DNA from: Micromonospora chokoriensis | GTDB lineage: Bacteria > Actinomycetota > Actinomycetes > Mycobacteriales > Micromonosporaceae | Direction: 5' to 3' | Assembly (NCBI RefSeq): GCF_000718555.1 | Contig: NZ_JOAN01000023.1 | Span: 1-64,000 of the forward strand | DNA: 64,000 bases | Part shown: positions 27,095-36,116 of the stretch, one piece after another | Layout of the letters: the number at the start of each line of letters is the position of its first letter | How positions within the stretch are numbered: position 1 is the first letter of the stretch | Translations under genes and position numbers: made by a program | Notes under the pieces: model-generated | Told to the model about the DNA's origin: nothing | What the model saw: the letters and a program-made list of their open reading frames with translations, nothing else | Database searches by the model: none

Positions 27095-27981
27095 CAGGAG
27101 CCCCCGTCGCCAGCGGCCTTCTCGGCCAGCAGACCGAGCAGATAGTCGCCGTAGCCGCTCTTGGTCAGCGGCTCGGCCAGGGCGCGCAGCTGCGCGTCGT
27201 CGATCAGGCCGGCCCGCCAGGCGACCTCCTCGACACAACCGATCTTCAGGCCCTGCCGCTCCTCGACCACCCGGACGAACTCGGCGGCCTGCATCATCGA
27301 GGTGAACGTGCCAGTGTCCAGCCAGGCGGTGCCCCGATCCAGCACCGTGACCGACAGCTCTCCGGTCTCCCGGTACACCTCGTTGACCGCCGTGATCTCC
27401 AGCTCGCCGCGCGCGCTCGGGGTGAGCTTGCGGGCGATGTCGACCACCCGGTTGTCGTAGAAGTAGAGCCCGGGCACCGCGTAGCGGGACTTCGGCCGGG
27501 CCGGCTTCTCCTCGATCGAGAGCACCCGACCGTCGGCGTCGAAGTCGACCACGCCGTACTCCTGCGGGTTGGCCACCTGGTAGGCGAAGACCCGCCCGCC
27601 GACCGGGTCACCGTGGTCGGCCAGCTGCCGGCCCAGACCCACGCCGTGGAAGATGTTGTCGCCGAGGATCAACGCCACCGACTCGGTGCCGATGAAGTCC
27701 GCGCCGAGGATGAACGCCTGCGCGATGCCCTCCGGACGCTCCTGGCTGACGTACTCCAGCCGCAGCCCGAACTGGCTGCCGTCGCCGAGCAGCCGACGGA
27801 ACTGGTCCTGGTCGTCCGGGGTCGTGATCACCAGGATCTCCTTGACCCCGGACATCACCAGGGTGGAGAGCGGGTAATAGACCATCGGCTTGTCGAAGAC
27901 CGGCATCAGCTGCTTCGAAACCGCCCGGGTGATCGGCCAGAGCCGAGAACCGGTGCCGCCAGCAAGTAGGATTCCACGCAC
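27091..27981 (-). CDS. rfbA: Glucose-1-phosphate thymidylyltransferase
   Basis: First step of dTDP-L-rhamnose synthesis (glucose-1-P + dTTP to dTDP-glucose). 296 residues with [20 protein letters not shown] nucleotide site, [23 protein letters not shown] and [19 protein letters not shown] as in RmlA. GTG 27981 is 6 bases after TAGGCT on the minus strand. It is divergent from rfbB and coupled to rfbC. Confidence 0.95.
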   Translation of the reverse strand: MRGILLAGGTGSRLWPITRAVSKQLMPVFDKPMVYYPLSTLVMSGVKEILVITTPDDQDQFRRLLGDGSQFGLRLEYVSQERPEGIAQAFILGADFIGTESVALILGDNIFHGVGLGRQLADHGDPVGGRVFAYQVANPQEYGVVDFDADGRVLSIEEKPARPKSRYAVPGLYFYDNRVVDIARKLTPSARGELEITAVNEVYRETGELSVTVLDRGTAWLDTGTFTSMMQAAEFVRVVEERQGLKIGCVEEVAWRAGLIDDAQLRALAEPLTKSGYGDYLLGLLAEKAAGDGGSW

Positions 27982-27987
27982 CCGGGA

Positions 27988-27993
27988 AGCCTA
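27988..27993 (-). promoter_or_regulatory. -10 box of rfbA (leaderless)
   Basis: TAGGCT on the minus strand, 6 bases before GTG 27981. Confidence 0.5.
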
Positions 27994-28053
27994 GCCGCAC
28001 GAACACGGGGCGGGCGGTCGGGTCGTGTCCCAGGTGTTTCACCTGACTTCGCG

Positions 28054-28059
28054 TATACT
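28054..28059 (+). promoter_or_regulatory. -10 box of the rfbB operon
   Basis: TATACT, near-consensus, 9 bases before GTG 28069, with no clear ribosome site between. The transcript is leaderless or has a leader of one or two bases. Confidence 0.6.
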
Positions 28060-28068
28060 TCCGGACCC

Positions 28069-29070
28069 GTGAGGATCCTCGTCACCGGCGGAGCCGGATT
28101 CATCGGGTCAGAGTACGTTCGCCTACTGCTGGGCAAGCCCCTCGGCAGTGCCGACGGCGTACCCCCGATCGAGCCGGCGGTCGTGACCGTGCTCGACAAG
28201 CTGACCTACTCGGGCAACCTGGCCAACCTAGAGCCCGTCCGCGACGACCCGCGACTGCGGTTCGTGCAGGGCGACATCTGCGACCCGGTCGTGGTCGACG
28301 AGGTCGTCGCCGAGCACGACGTGATCGTGCACTTCGCCGCCGAGTCGCACGTCGACCGCTCGATCGCCGGCGCCGCGCCGTTCGTCACCACCAACGTGCT
28401 GGGCACCCAGACGCTGCTCGACGCCGCACTGCGCCACGGCACCAGCCGGTTCGTGCACGTCTCCACCGACGAGGTCTACGGCTCGATCGACGAGGGCTCC
28501 TGGACCGAGACCTGGCCCCTCGCACCGAACTCGCCGTACTCGGCGTCGAAGGCCGGCTCCGACCTGCTCGCCCTGTCGTACCACCGCACCCACGGCATGG
28601 ACGTGGTCGTCACCCGCTGCTCCAACAACTACGGCCCGTACCAGTTCCCCGAGAAGGTCATCCCGCTGTTCGTCAGCAACCTGCTCGACGGCGGCACCGT
28701 CCCCCTCTACGGCGACGGCGGCAACATCCGCGACTGGCTGCACGTGCACGACCACTGCCGCGGCATCACCCTCGTCCAGCAGAAGGGCCGCGCCGGTGAG
28801 GTCTACAACATCGGCGGCGGCACCGAGCTGACCAACAAGGAACTCACCGGACTGCTCCTGGACGCCTGCGGCGCCGGATGGGACCGGGTCGTCCCGGTCA
28901 CCGACCGCAAGGGCCACGACCGCCGCTACTCCCTCGACATCACCAAGATCAGCGAAGAACTCGGCTACACCCCGAGCATCACCCTCGACCAGGGCCTCGC
29001 CGACACCGTCGCCTGGTACCGGGAGAACCGGGCCTGGTGGGAGCCGCTGAAGTCGGCCCCGACCGCATGA
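28069..29070 (+). CDS. rfbB: dTDP-glucose 4,6-dehydratase
   Basis: Second step of dTDP-rhamnose synthesis. 333-residue extended SDR: GGAGFIGSEYVR (NAD site), HFAAESHVDRSI, STDEVYGS (catalytic Thr-Asp-Glu), YSASKAGSD (YxxxK) and RCSNNYGPYQFPEK. Heads an operon of six genes running to 33348, each overlapping or closely following the previous one. Confidence 0.96.
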   Translation: MRILVTGGAGFIGSEYVRLLLGKPLGSADGVPPIEPAVVTVLDKLTYSGNLANLEPVRDDPRLRFVQGDICDPVVVDEVVAEHDVIVHFAAESHVDRSIAGAAPFVTTNVLGTQTLLDAALRHGTSRFVHVSTDEVYGSIDEGSWTETWPLAPNSPYSASKAGSDLLALSYHRTHGMDVVVTRCSNNYGPYQFPEKVIPLFVSNLLDGGTVPLYGDGGNIRDWLHVHDHCRGITLVQQKGRAGEVYNIGGGTELTNKELTGLLLDACGAGWDRVVPVTDRKGHDRRYSLDITKISEELGYTPSITLDQGLADTVAWYRENRAWWEPLKSAPTA

Positions 29071-29954
29071 GCCGAGTTCTCGTCACGGGCGCCGGCGGCA
29101 TGCTGGGGCAGGACCTGGTCGCCGTCCTGGCGGCCCGGCCCGACCTCAAGGTGACCGCCGCCACCCGCGCCGACCTGGACATCACCGACCCCGCCGCGGC
29201 CCGCAACGCGGTGGCCGGCCACGACGTCGTGATCAACGCGGCGGCCTGGACCAACGTCGACCGCGCCGAGACCGACGAGGCCGCGGCGACCGCCGTCAAC
29301 GGCGAGGGCGTGGCCAACCTGGCCGCAGCGTGCGCCGCCGACGGAATCCGGCTGATCCAGGTCTCCACCGACTACGTCCTCGCGGGCAACGCGCACACCC
29401 CCTACCCGGAGGACGCGCCCACCGCGCCGGTCAACGCCTACGGACGCGGCAAGCTGGTCGGCGAAGAGGCCGTCGCGCGGCTGCTTCCCGACACTGGGTA
29501 CGTCGTGCGCACCGCCTGGCTCTACGGCGCGCACGGCCCGAACTTCGTGGCCACCATGCTCCGGCTCGCCACCCAGCACGAACAGCTCGACGTGGTCGAC
29601 GACCAACACGGCCAGCCCACCTGGTCGTACGCGCTCGCCGAACGGTTGGTCGCGCTCGCCGACGCGGCACTGGCCGGGCACGCGACGCCGGGCGTCTACC
29701 ACGGCACCTGCGCCGGGCAGACGACGTGGTACGGGCTGGCCCGCGCCGCGTTCGCGCTGGCCGGGCTGGATCCGGACCGGATCCGACCCACCACCAGCGA
29801 CCGGTATCCGCGTCCCGCCACCCGGCCTGCGTACAGTGTGCTAGGGCACAGCCGCTGGGCAGCCGCGGGTCTGCCGCCGCTTCCCGACTGGCACAGCGCC
29901 CTGGTTGACGCGTTCCACTCCCCCGCTCCACCCGCCCCGTGGAAGGTCGCATGA
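29067..29954 (+). CDS. rfbD: dTDP-4-dehydrorhamnose reductase
   Basis: Last step of dTDP-L-rhamnose synthesis. 295-residue SDR: VTGAGGMLGQDLV dinucleotide site, NAAAWTNVDRAETDEAAA, STDYVLAG and YGRGKLVGEE (YxxxK). ATG 29067 overlaps the rfbB stop as ATGA. Confidence 0.95.
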   Translation: MSRVLVTGAGGMLGQDLVAVLAARPDLKVTAATRADLDITDPAAARNAVAGHDVVINAAAWTNVDRAETDEAAATAVNGEGVANLAAACAADGIRLIQVSTDYVLAGNAHTPYPEDAPTAPVNAYGRGKLVGEEAVARLLPDTGYVVRTAWLYGAHGPNFVATMLRLATQHEQLDVVDDQHGQPTWSYALAERLVALADAALAGHATPGVYHGTCAGQTTWYGLARAAFALAGLDPDRIRPTTSDRYPRPATRPAYSVLGHSRWAAAGLPPLPDWHSALVDAFHSPAPPAPWKVA

Positions 29955-30322
29955 AGCTCACCCTCGTCACCGGCCTGACCGGCCTGCTGCTCCTCGGCAC
30001 CATCGTCGAGCTGCTGCGCCGCCGTCAGCTGCGCGAGAAGTACGGCATGCTCTGGCTCGCCGTTCTGGTCGTCGTGATCCCGCTGTCCCTGTTCCCCCGG
30101 CTGCTCGACAACGTCGCTGGGCTCCTCGGCGTCGCCTCCGGTGTCAGCCTGGTGCTCTTCCTCGGCATCATCTTCCTGCTGCTCGTGTGCGTGCACCTGA
30201 GCTGGGAGGTCAGCGCCCTCGAAGAAGAGACCCGCACCCTGGCCGAAGACTTCGCCCTGCTCCGCGCACAGATCGACGCGGACCGGGCCGCCCGAGACGA
30301 ACTGGTGTCCCACGATGGTTAA
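29951..30322 (+). CDS. DUF2304-family membrane protein
   Basis: 123 residues, three transmembrane helices, conserved REKYGMLWL motif after the first, then a C-terminal coiled stretch (ALEEETRTLAEDFALL). DUF2304 proteins commonly sit beside polyprenyl-phosphate GT2 enzymes and may be their membrane partner. ATG overlaps the rfbD stop, and its 3' end overlaps the next gene by 8 bases. Confidence 0.88.
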   Translation: MKLTLVTGLTGLLLLGTIVELLRRRQLREKYGMLWLAVLVVVIPLSLFPRLLDNVAGLLGVASGVSLVLFLGIIFLLLVCVHLSWEVSALEEETRTLAEDFALLRAQIDADRAARDELVSHDG

Positions 30323-31016
30323 CGGCAAGCGCACCTTGATCATCATCCCGGCCCTCAACGAGTCGGGCTCCATCGCCGACGTCGTCGGCGAGGTCCGCGG
30401 CGAACTGCCTGGCGTCGACGTCCTCGTCGTCGACGACGGCTCCACCGACCGCACCGCGGCCGTCGCCGTGGCCGCCGGCGCCCGCGTCGCCAAACTGCCG
30501 TACAACCTCGGCGTCGGCGGTGCGATGCGCCTCGGCTACCGCTACGCCCGCGACAACGACTACGACGTCGCCATCCAGATCGACGCCGATGGTCAGCACG
30601 ACCCGCGGTACGTCCCGAAGCTCGTCGACCTGCTCGACGACAACGACCTGGTCATCGGCGCACGGTTCGCCGGTGAGGGCGACTACAACGTCCGCGGCCC
30701 CCGCCGCTGGGCGATGGTGATGCTCTCCGCCGTGCTGTCCCGCGTCGCCAAGACCAAGCTCACCGACACCACCTCCGGCTTCCGAGCCGCCAACCGGCGG
30801 GTCATCGAGATGTTCGCCGGCTGGTACCCGGCCGAGTACCTCGGCGACACCGTGGAGACCCTGGTGCACACCGCCCGACGCGGATACCGCATCAAGCAGG
30901 TGCCCGTCGCCATGCGCAAGCGGATGGCCGGCACGCCCAGCCACTCCCCCGCCCGGGCGATGATCTACCTCGGTCGCGCGTTCGCCGTCCTCACGCTGGC
31001 GCTCATTCGCCGGTGA
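30315..31016 (+). CDS. Family 2 glycosyltransferase, polyprenyl-phosphate sugar synthase type
   Basis: 233 residues without a C-terminal membrane domain: IIPALNESGSIADVV, VVDDGSTDRTA, IQIDADGQHDPRY (DxD/DAD metal site) and TDTTSGFRAANRR resemble DPM1/ArnC-type enzymes that load a sugar onto a lipid carrier. It probably works with the adjacent DUF2304 protein, supplying a lipid-linked sugar to membrane glycosyltransferases. Confidence 0.88.
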   Translation: MVNGKRTLIIIPALNESGSIADVVGEVRGELPGVDVLVVDDGSTDRTAAVAVAAGARVAKLPYNLGVGGAMRLGYRYARDNDYDVAIQIDADGQHDPRYVPKLVDLLDDNDLVIGARFAGEGDYNVRGPRRWAMVMLSAVLSRVAKTKLTDTTSGFRAANRRVIEMFAGWYPAEYLGDTVETLVHTARRGYRIKQVPVAMRKRMAGTPSHSPARAMIYLGRAFAVLTLALIRR

Positions 31017-32323
31017 TCCGTCGCCTGCTACGCCTGATCCCGCCCGGCACCATCGCTGTTGGTGCCGGGCTGGGTCTTCTTGGCCTCGCGTCCTACGTCC
31101 ACCTCGCCGTCGCCGGCCACAGCCTCACCGGGGCCGACTACAACTCCCTGTCGGTGCTCTGGTCGATCGTCTTCACCCTCGGCATCGGCGTGTTCATGCC
31201 GATCGAGCAGGAGGTCGCCCGGGTCGTCGCCGCCCGGCACAGCCAAGGGCTGACCCCCGGCCCCGTCCTGGCCCGAGGCGTCACCGTCGCCGCCGCGATG
31301 CTCGCCGTGCTGGTGCTCGCCATCACCGCCGGCCGTCACCTGATCGCCGACAAGCTCTTCCACGGCGACGCCACCATGGTCACCGTGCTCGTCGGCGCGC
31401 TCGCCGCGATGGCCGTCGCCTACGCCACCCGCGGTGTCCTCTCCGGCCTGCAACTCTTTCCCTGGTACGGCACCCAACTCGGCATCGACGGCGGGCTGCG
31501 CATCGTCATGGTCGCCCTGCTCGGGCTGGCCGGCGTGACCTCCCCCGTCTGGTACGGCGTCGTGCTCGTCGCCGCCCCGCTGGTCAGCGTCCTGCTCACC
31601 CTCCCACCGGTGCTGCGCGCCATCGGCGGCGGCGCACCCGTGGCCTGGGCCGCCCTGCTGCGCGGCCTCGGGCTGCTCACCGCATCCAGCCTGCTCTCCC
31701 AGGTCGTGGTGAACGTCGGCGTGATCAATCTGCAGTTGCTCGCCCCCTCCGACACCGCGGCCGCCGGCGCGTTGCTCTCCGCACTCGTGCTGGTCCGCAT
31801 CCCGCTGTTCGTCTTCGGCTCGATGCAGGCCTCACTGCTGCCCGGCCTCGCCACCACCGCCACCACCGGCGACCAGGCCGGCTTCCACAGCCTGCTGCGC
31901 CGGGCGCTCGGCATCGTCACCGCGCTCGGCCTCACCGGGGCCGTCGGCGCCGTGCTGCTCGGCCCGTGGCTGGTCGGCGTGCTCTTCGACGCCCCCGGCG
32001 TCCTCGGCCGCGGCGACTTCGCCTGGCTGGCCGCCGCCACGCTCGCCTACCTCTGGGCGATGGTGCTCGGCCAGGCCCTCCTCGCCCTCGACCGGCACCG
32101 CGCCCAGGCCCTCGCCTGGACCGTCGGCGTCGCCGCCCTGATCATCGTGACGCTGCTCCCGGCCCCGGTGATCCTCCGGGTCGAGCTGGCCTACACCATC
32201 GGTTCCGTCATCGTGGCCGCCACCATGGCGGTACTGCTGCGCGGTGGCGTCCGCCGACCCACCACCCCCACCCGGCCCCTCACTGACGCCGTCACCCCCG
32301 CCGTATCCGGAGGCATCCGATGA
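31013..32323 (+). CDS. Polysaccharide/lipid flippase-like membrane protein (MOP superfamily)
   Basis: 436 residues with about 12-14 transmembrane helices and no soluble domain; glycine/alanine-rich TM1 (PPGTIAVGAGLGLLGLASYV) and layout resemble Wzx/MurJ-type exporters. Likely flips the lipid-linked glycan made by the neighbouring enzymes. The GTG start overlaps the previous stop as GTGA. Family assignment rests on topology and context. Confidence 0.72.
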   Translation: MIRRLLRLIPPGTIAVGAGLGLLGLASYVHLAVAGHSLTGADYNSLSVLWSIVFTLGIGVFMPIEQEVARVVAARHSQGLTPGPVLARGVTVAAAMLAVLVLAITAGRHLIADKLFHGDATMVTVLVGALAAMAVAYATRGVLSGLQLFPWYGTQLGIDGGLRIVMVALLGLAGVTSPVWYGVVLVAAPLVSVLLTLPPVLRAIGGGAPVAWAALLRGLGLLTASSLLSQVVVNVGVINLQLLAPSDTAAAGALLSALVLVRIPLFVFGSMQASLLPGLATTATTGDQAGFHSLLRRALGIVTALGLTGAVGAVLLGPWLVGVLFDAPGVLGRGDFAWLAAATLAYLWAMVLGQALLALDRHRAQALAWTVGVAALIIVTLLPAPVILRVELAYTIGSVIVAATMAVLLRGGVRRPTTPTRPLTDAVTPAVSGGIR

Positions 32324-33348
32324 CCCGCCCACAGGTGACCGCGGTAATGCTCGCCTACGGCGCTGAGCCGTACCTGGTCGACGCCGCCCAAGCCATCCTG
32401 GCCAGCACCGACATCGACATCGACCTGGTCGTCGTCGACAACGGCTGCACCGGCGACGGCATCGACATCGTCAAGGGCTTCCCCCAGGTGCGGGTCGTCC
32501 GCCCCGAGGAGAACACCGGCTACTCCGGCGGCTGCCGGGTCGGCGCCGCCGAGGCCACCGGAGACTGGCTCGCCTTCGTCAACTCCGACGCCATCGTCGC
32601 CCCGGACGCCCTCGCCAAGACCGTAGCCGTCGCCGCCGAACCAGGCGTCGGCGCCGCGATGGCCTCCATCCGGCTCGCCGACACCCCCGAGCTGATCAAC
32701 ACCTCCGGCAACCCGCTGCACTTCACCGGGCTGTCCTGGGCCGGCGGCAACGGCGAACCCGCCACCGCCCACGCCGTACGCACCAGCGTGCCCTCGCTCA
32801 GCGGCTGCTGCTTCGTGATCAGCCGCCAGCGGTGGCAGGAGCTCGACGGCTTCGCCGCCGAATACTTCGCCTACCACGAGGACACCGAACTCAGCCTGCG
32901 GCTCTGGCAACGCGGCCTGCGACTGGAGTACGTCCCCGACGCCGTCGTGCGCCACCACTACGAGTTCTCCCGCAACGACCTGAAGCTCTACCTGGTGGAA
33001 CGCAACCGCCTGGTCACCCTGCTCACCGCGTACCAGACTCGGACGCTTGTGGTGCTCGCACCGATGCTGCTGCTCACCGAGGCCGCCATGCTCGCCGCCG
33101 CGCTGGCCGGCGGCTGGACCAAGCAGAAGACCCGCGGCTGGGGTTGGCTGTGGCGCAACCGATCCTGGGTCGGTGCCCGCCGCCGTCAACTCCAGACCGA
33201 ACGCACCGTGCCCGACGGAGTGATCGCCGAGCTGATGACCGCCCGGGTCGCCCCCTCGAACGTCGACTCGCCCCCCGGCATGGGCGTCTTCAACGCGGTC
33301 GCAGCCGGCTACTGGGCCCTCGCCCGGCCGCTGCTGCAGCGCCGCTGA
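32320..33348 (+). CDS. Family 2 glycosyltransferase (rhamnosyltransferase-like)
   Basis: 342 residues: GT2 domain with VVVDNGCTGDG, ENTGYSGGCRVGAAEATGDW and FAYHEDTELSLRLWQRG (ED acid/base motif) as in WbbL/rhamnosyltransferases, then a hydrophobic C-terminal segment near residues 245-270. Plausibly transfers rhamnose from the dTDP-rhamnose made by this operon; the acceptor is unknown. ATG overlaps the previous stop. A bidirectional terminator follows. Confidence 0.87.
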   Translation: MTRPQVTAVMLAYGAEPYLVDAAQAILASTDIDIDLVVVDNGCTGDGIDIVKGFPQVRVVRPEENTGYSGGCRVGAAEATGDWLAFVNSDAIVAPDALAKTVAVAAEPGVGAAMASIRLADTPELINTSGNPLHFTGLSWAGGNGEPATAHAVRTSVPSLSGCCFVISRQRWQELDGFAAEYFAYHEDTELSLRLWQRGLRLEYVPDAVVRHHYEFSRNDLKLYLVERNRLVTLLTAYQTRTLVVLAPMLLLTEAAMLAAALAGGWTKQKTRGWGWLWRNRSWVGARRRQLQTERTVPDGVIAELMTARVAPSNVDSPPGMGVFNAVAAGYWALARPLLQRR

Positions 33349-33364
33349 CCCGACCGGCACCGAA

Positions 33365-33399
33365 AAGCGTCGGGGACCGCGCTGCGGTCCCCGACGCTT
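33365..33399. terminator. Bidirectional terminator between the glycan operon and prcA
   Basis: A perfect 16-bp stem (33365-33380 with 33384-33399) and a 3-base loop between two convergent genes. Confidence 0.8.
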
Positions 33400-33411
33400 C
33401 GTGTCATCCGA

Positions 33412-34233
33412 TCACTTGTCGGCCTGCCCCGGCCGATCCTCCAGATCTGCGGAGCCCGCCGAACTGGTCGGCTTCCCCGCCTCCCCGGTCGGCACGCTCG
33501 GCGTGTCCGGCAGGTCGCTCGCCGGCGGCGCCGCCTTCCCGTCCAACAGCGCCGTCAGCGCGGCCCCGGTGATCCGCCGGAACGTCCGACCGACCCGCTG
33601 ACGGTCCAGCACGGCCACCTCAAGCTGGTTCGCAGCGATCGTCCGAGCCGCCCCACCCTCCCCGCCGACGCTGCTCAGCGCCTGCACGGCGACCTGGACC
33701 GCCTCCCCGAGCGACATGTCCGGCCGATGCTGGGACTTCAGCACGCCAGTGATGGCCTCGGCCTGACCACCCATCGCCATCCGCCCCGGCTCGTCGTTGA
33801 CCGAGCCGTCATAGGTGAGCCGGTACAGCTCATCGTCGGCGGCCGTGGCCCCGACCTCCGCCACGCAGATCTCCACCTCGAACGGCTTCGACTGCTCGGT
33901 GAAGATCGCGCCGAGGGTCTGCGCGAACGCGTTGGCCAGGGCCCGGCCGGTGACGTCCCGGCGGTCGTAGCTGAGCCCGTTCAAGTCGGCCATCCGCACG
34001 CCGGCCCGACGGAGGTTCTCGAACTCGTTGTAACGGCCGACCGCGGCGAAGCCGATCCGGTCGTAGATCTCGCTGACCTTGTGCAGGGCGCTGGAGAGGT
34101 TCTCCGCGACGAAGAGCACCCCGCCGGAGTAGCTCAGGACCACGGCGCTGCGCCCCCGGGCGATGCCCTTACGGGCGAGCTCGGAGCGGTCGCGCATGAT
34201 CTGTTCGGGCGAGGCGTAGAACTGCATGGCCAC
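33412..34233 (-). CDS. prcA: 20S proteasome alpha subunit
   Basis: Forms the outer gate rings of the 20S core that dock ARC. 273 residues: [25 protein letters not shown] (gate and H0 helix), [30 protein letters not shown], and a disordered acidic/Pro tail of about 45 residues. GTG 34233 has AAGGAG about 10 bases upstream; an ATG is two codons in. It follows prcB by 61 bases. Confidence 0.96.
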   Translation of the reverse strand: MAMQFYASPEQIMRDRSELARKGIARGRSAVVLSYSGGVLFVAENLSSALHKVSEIYDRIGFAAVGRYNEFENLRRAGVRMADLNGLSYDRRDVTGRALANAFAQTLGAIFTEQSKPFEVEICVAEVGATAADDELYRLTYDGSVNDEPGRMAMGGQAEAITGVLKSQHRPDMSLGEAVQVAVQALSSVGGEGGAARTIAANQLEVAVLDRQRVGRTFRRITGAALTALLDGKAAPPASDLPDTPSVPTGEAGKPTSSAGSADLEDRPGQADK

Positions 34234-34294
34234 GGCGGCGGTTCTCCTTACGGCGCTGTGCTGACGACTGCTGGCTGGCGGGGGTGGGCGGGGA

Positions 34295-35134
34295 TCAGCC
34301 GCCCGGGTTCTCCATCCGGCCGGCGACCACGCCCTCGGCGATCGTCGCCGTCTCGGCGTCGGTGAGCCGGTAGGTGCCCTCGGCGGTCGCGGTCATCACC
34401 ACCGGGTAGATCCGCCGGGTCAGGTCGGGCCCGCCCGTCGCGGTGTCGTCGTCGGCCGCGTCGTAGAGCGCCTCGACCGCGAGCCGGGTCGCGTCGGCGA
34501 CGGAGATCCCGGCCCGGAACCGCTTCTTCAACGCGGACTTGGCGAACAGCGACCCAGACCCGATCGCATCGTAACCGGTCTCCTCGTACGGGCCACCGGT
34601 CACGTCGAAGCTGAAGATCCGACCGGCCCGCGCCGGGTCGGCGGCGGCCAGGTCGAAGCCGGCGAAGAGCGGCACCACGGCCAGCCCCTGCATGGCCGCC
34701 CCCAGGTTGCCCCGGATCATCGAGGCCAACCGATTGGCCTTACCGTCCAACGAGAGCATCGCGCCCTCGATCTTCTCGTAGTGCTCCAACTCCACCTGGA
34801 ACAGTCGCATCAGCTCGATCCCGATGCCCGCGGTGCCCGCGATGCCGACCAGCGAATACGCGTCGGCCGGATGCACCTTCTCGATGTCGCGCTGGGCGAT
34901 CAGGTTGCCCATGGTGGCCCGCCGGTCGCCCGCCATGACCACACCGTCGGCGGCCGCGATGGCCACGATGGTGGTCGCGTGCGGCGCCAGGTCGGCGGCC
35001 ATGCCCGGCGGCAGCGGTCGCCGACCGGGCAGCATCTCGGGGGCCACCCGACTTAGAAACGTCGTGAAGGAGGACGTCCCCGCGTTGGTGAACACATCTG
35101 GTAGACGCCCGGATGGATCAAAGCCCGCTGCCAC
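34295..35134 (-). CDS. prcB: 20S proteasome beta subunit (threonine protease)
   Basis: Catalytic subunit. A 53-residue propeptide is cleaved before T54 ([11 protein letters not shown]), leaving the N-terminal Thr nucleophile; the Asp and Lys partners lie in [14 protein letters not shown] and the following strand. [27 protein letters not shown] and [16 protein letters not shown] are diagnostic. The GTG start lies inside the 3' end of the endonuclease VII-like gene (82-base out-of-frame overlap), implying coupled translation. Confidence 0.96.
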   Translation of the reverse strand: MAAGFDPSGRLPDVFTNAGTSSFTTFLSRVAPEMLPGRRPLPPGMAADLAPHATTIVAIAAADGVVMAGDRRATMGNLIAQRDIEKVHPADAYSLVGIAGTAGIGIELMRLFQVELEHYEKIEGAMLSLDGKANRLASMIRGNLGAAMQGLAVVPLFAGFDLAAADPARAGRIFSFDVTGGPYEETGYDAIGSGSLFAKSALKKRFRAGISVADATRLAVEALYDAADDDTATGGPDLTRRIYPVVMTATAEGTYRLTDAETATIAEGVVAGRMENPGG

Positions 35135-35724
35135 GTGGTTCCTCTCAGGTACGTGATCGCCCTGGCCAGCCTCATGGGACTGTCACGGAACTGGCCAAGA
35201 CCACCGTTGCAGTTGAAGCAGAGTATCCCGCGCACCCACCCGGTGCGATGATCGTGGTCCAGATGTTGTGGATCAGCACCGCCGCAGATCGCGCAGACCC
35301 CGCCCTGCTCGGCCAGGAGCTCGGCAAACTCCTTCTGCCCCACGCCGTAACGCCGCTGTAGGTGGTACTCGCGTGTCCCGCCATAGAGTCGCTGCGCTGT
35401 TTCCTTGCCGCGGTCGTTATGACAGGGCTTGCAGTAGCTGTGCCGGCCACTGGCCTTGCTCGTGGCGGTGGGAAAATCGTCCAACGGTTTGATCTGTTCG
35501 CAGTCCGGACACCACTTCAGACCTTCACCTACGGGCGTTGGCGACTTCTTCTGGGCAGCGATCCCACGCTTGCGCCGACTCGCCTCCGACCGCTCATTGG
35601 CGCATTCTTTACAGTAGAAGGCGAGGCCGTCCACGCGCCGCCGATCACGGTGGAACTCCGCACGACCCAGCACTCTCTTGCACTGCGGGCACAGCTTGTC
35701 CGGGAGGTCGGCAAAATCGGACAT
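35053..35724 (-). CDS. Endonuclease VII-like HNH protein with three Cys4 zinc modules, between pup and prcB
   Basis: 223 residues. The C-terminal part matches recombination endonuclease VII: C144-x2-C147, [13 protein letters not shown] (156-165, HNH/ββα-metal core) and C169-x2-C172. Two further modules precede it with identical C-x2-C-x22-C-x2-C spacing (C12/15/38/41 and C72/75/98/101), separated by basic linkers, and look like a duplicated zinc ribbon. Such nucleases resolve branched DNA in phage T4; DNA cleavage here is inferred. The ATG is 6 bases after the pup stop with AGGGG overlapping that stop, and the 3' end overlaps prcB by 82 bases, so it is a true operon member. Confidence 0.85.
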   Translation of the reverse strand: MSDFADLPDKLCPQCKRVLGRAEFHRDRRRVDGLAFYCKECANERSEASRRKRGIAAQKKSPTPVGEGLKWCPDCEQIKPLDDFPTATSKASGRHSYCKPCHNDRGKETAQRLYGGTREYHLQRRYGVGQKEFAELLAEQGGVCAICGGADPQHLDHDHRTGWVRGILCFNCNGGLGQFRDSPMRLARAITYLRGTTWQRALIHPGVYQMCSPTRGRPPSRRF

Positions 35725-35730
35725 ATGCCC

Positions 35731-35946
35731 CTATTGACCCCCTTTCTGTACATAACCCCTCACGAATTCCTCTGCGTTTTCTTCGAGGACGGAGTCGATC
35801 TCGTCGAGGAGGTCGTCGACGTCCTCGGTGATCTCGGCGTGCCGCTCGGCCACCTCGGGGTTGGCCTCGGTGGTGACGTCCTCGATTTCCTCGCCCTGAC
35901 GGGACTTGCCGGACTGCGACTGGCCGCCGCTGTCATGAGTGGCCAC
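35731..35946 (-). CDS. pup: Prokaryotic ubiquitin-like protein Pup
   Basis: 71-residue disordered tag, rich in Glu/Asp/Gln, with the coil segment DVDDLLDEIDSVLEENAEEF that folds on binding the ARC coiled coil and the C terminus GYVQKGGQ. The terminal Gln must be deamidated to Glu by Dop before PafA can use it. GTG 35946 (GGAGGAGG upstream) gives the usual MATHD-like start; a longer frame from 35961 covers the ribosome site. Confidence 0.96.
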   Translation of the reverse strand: MATHDSGGQSQSGKSRQGEEIEDVTTEANPEVAERHAEITEDVDDLLDEIDSVLEENAEEFVRGYVQKGGQ

Positions 35947-35975
35947 TGCTGCCTCCTCCACGATCGTCTGCGATG

Positions 35976-35981
35976 AACTTA
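35976..35981 (-). promoter_or_regulatory. Possible -10 of the pup operon
   Basis: TAAGTT on the minus strand, about 30 bases before GTG 35946, which would give a short leader containing the GGAGGAGG site. Confidence 0.4.
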
Positions 35982-36102
35982 CCTCGCGCGGGCGACGAAA
36001 AGCCCGCCGCGCGCCGGCTTACGGCTCACGGCGGCATCCAACTTCCGGCCGGGGCCTCGTCCTGCCGATCATGGCCAGCCCTCCAGGGCGGCTGCGCGAC
36101 CC

Positions 36103-36108
36103 TAGGAT
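36103..36108 (+). promoter_or_regulatory. -10 box of the GNAT gene (leaderless)
   Basis: TAGGAT, 8 bases before ATG 36117 (5 before ATG 36114). Confidence 0.45.
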
Positions 36109-36116
36109 CTCCGATG

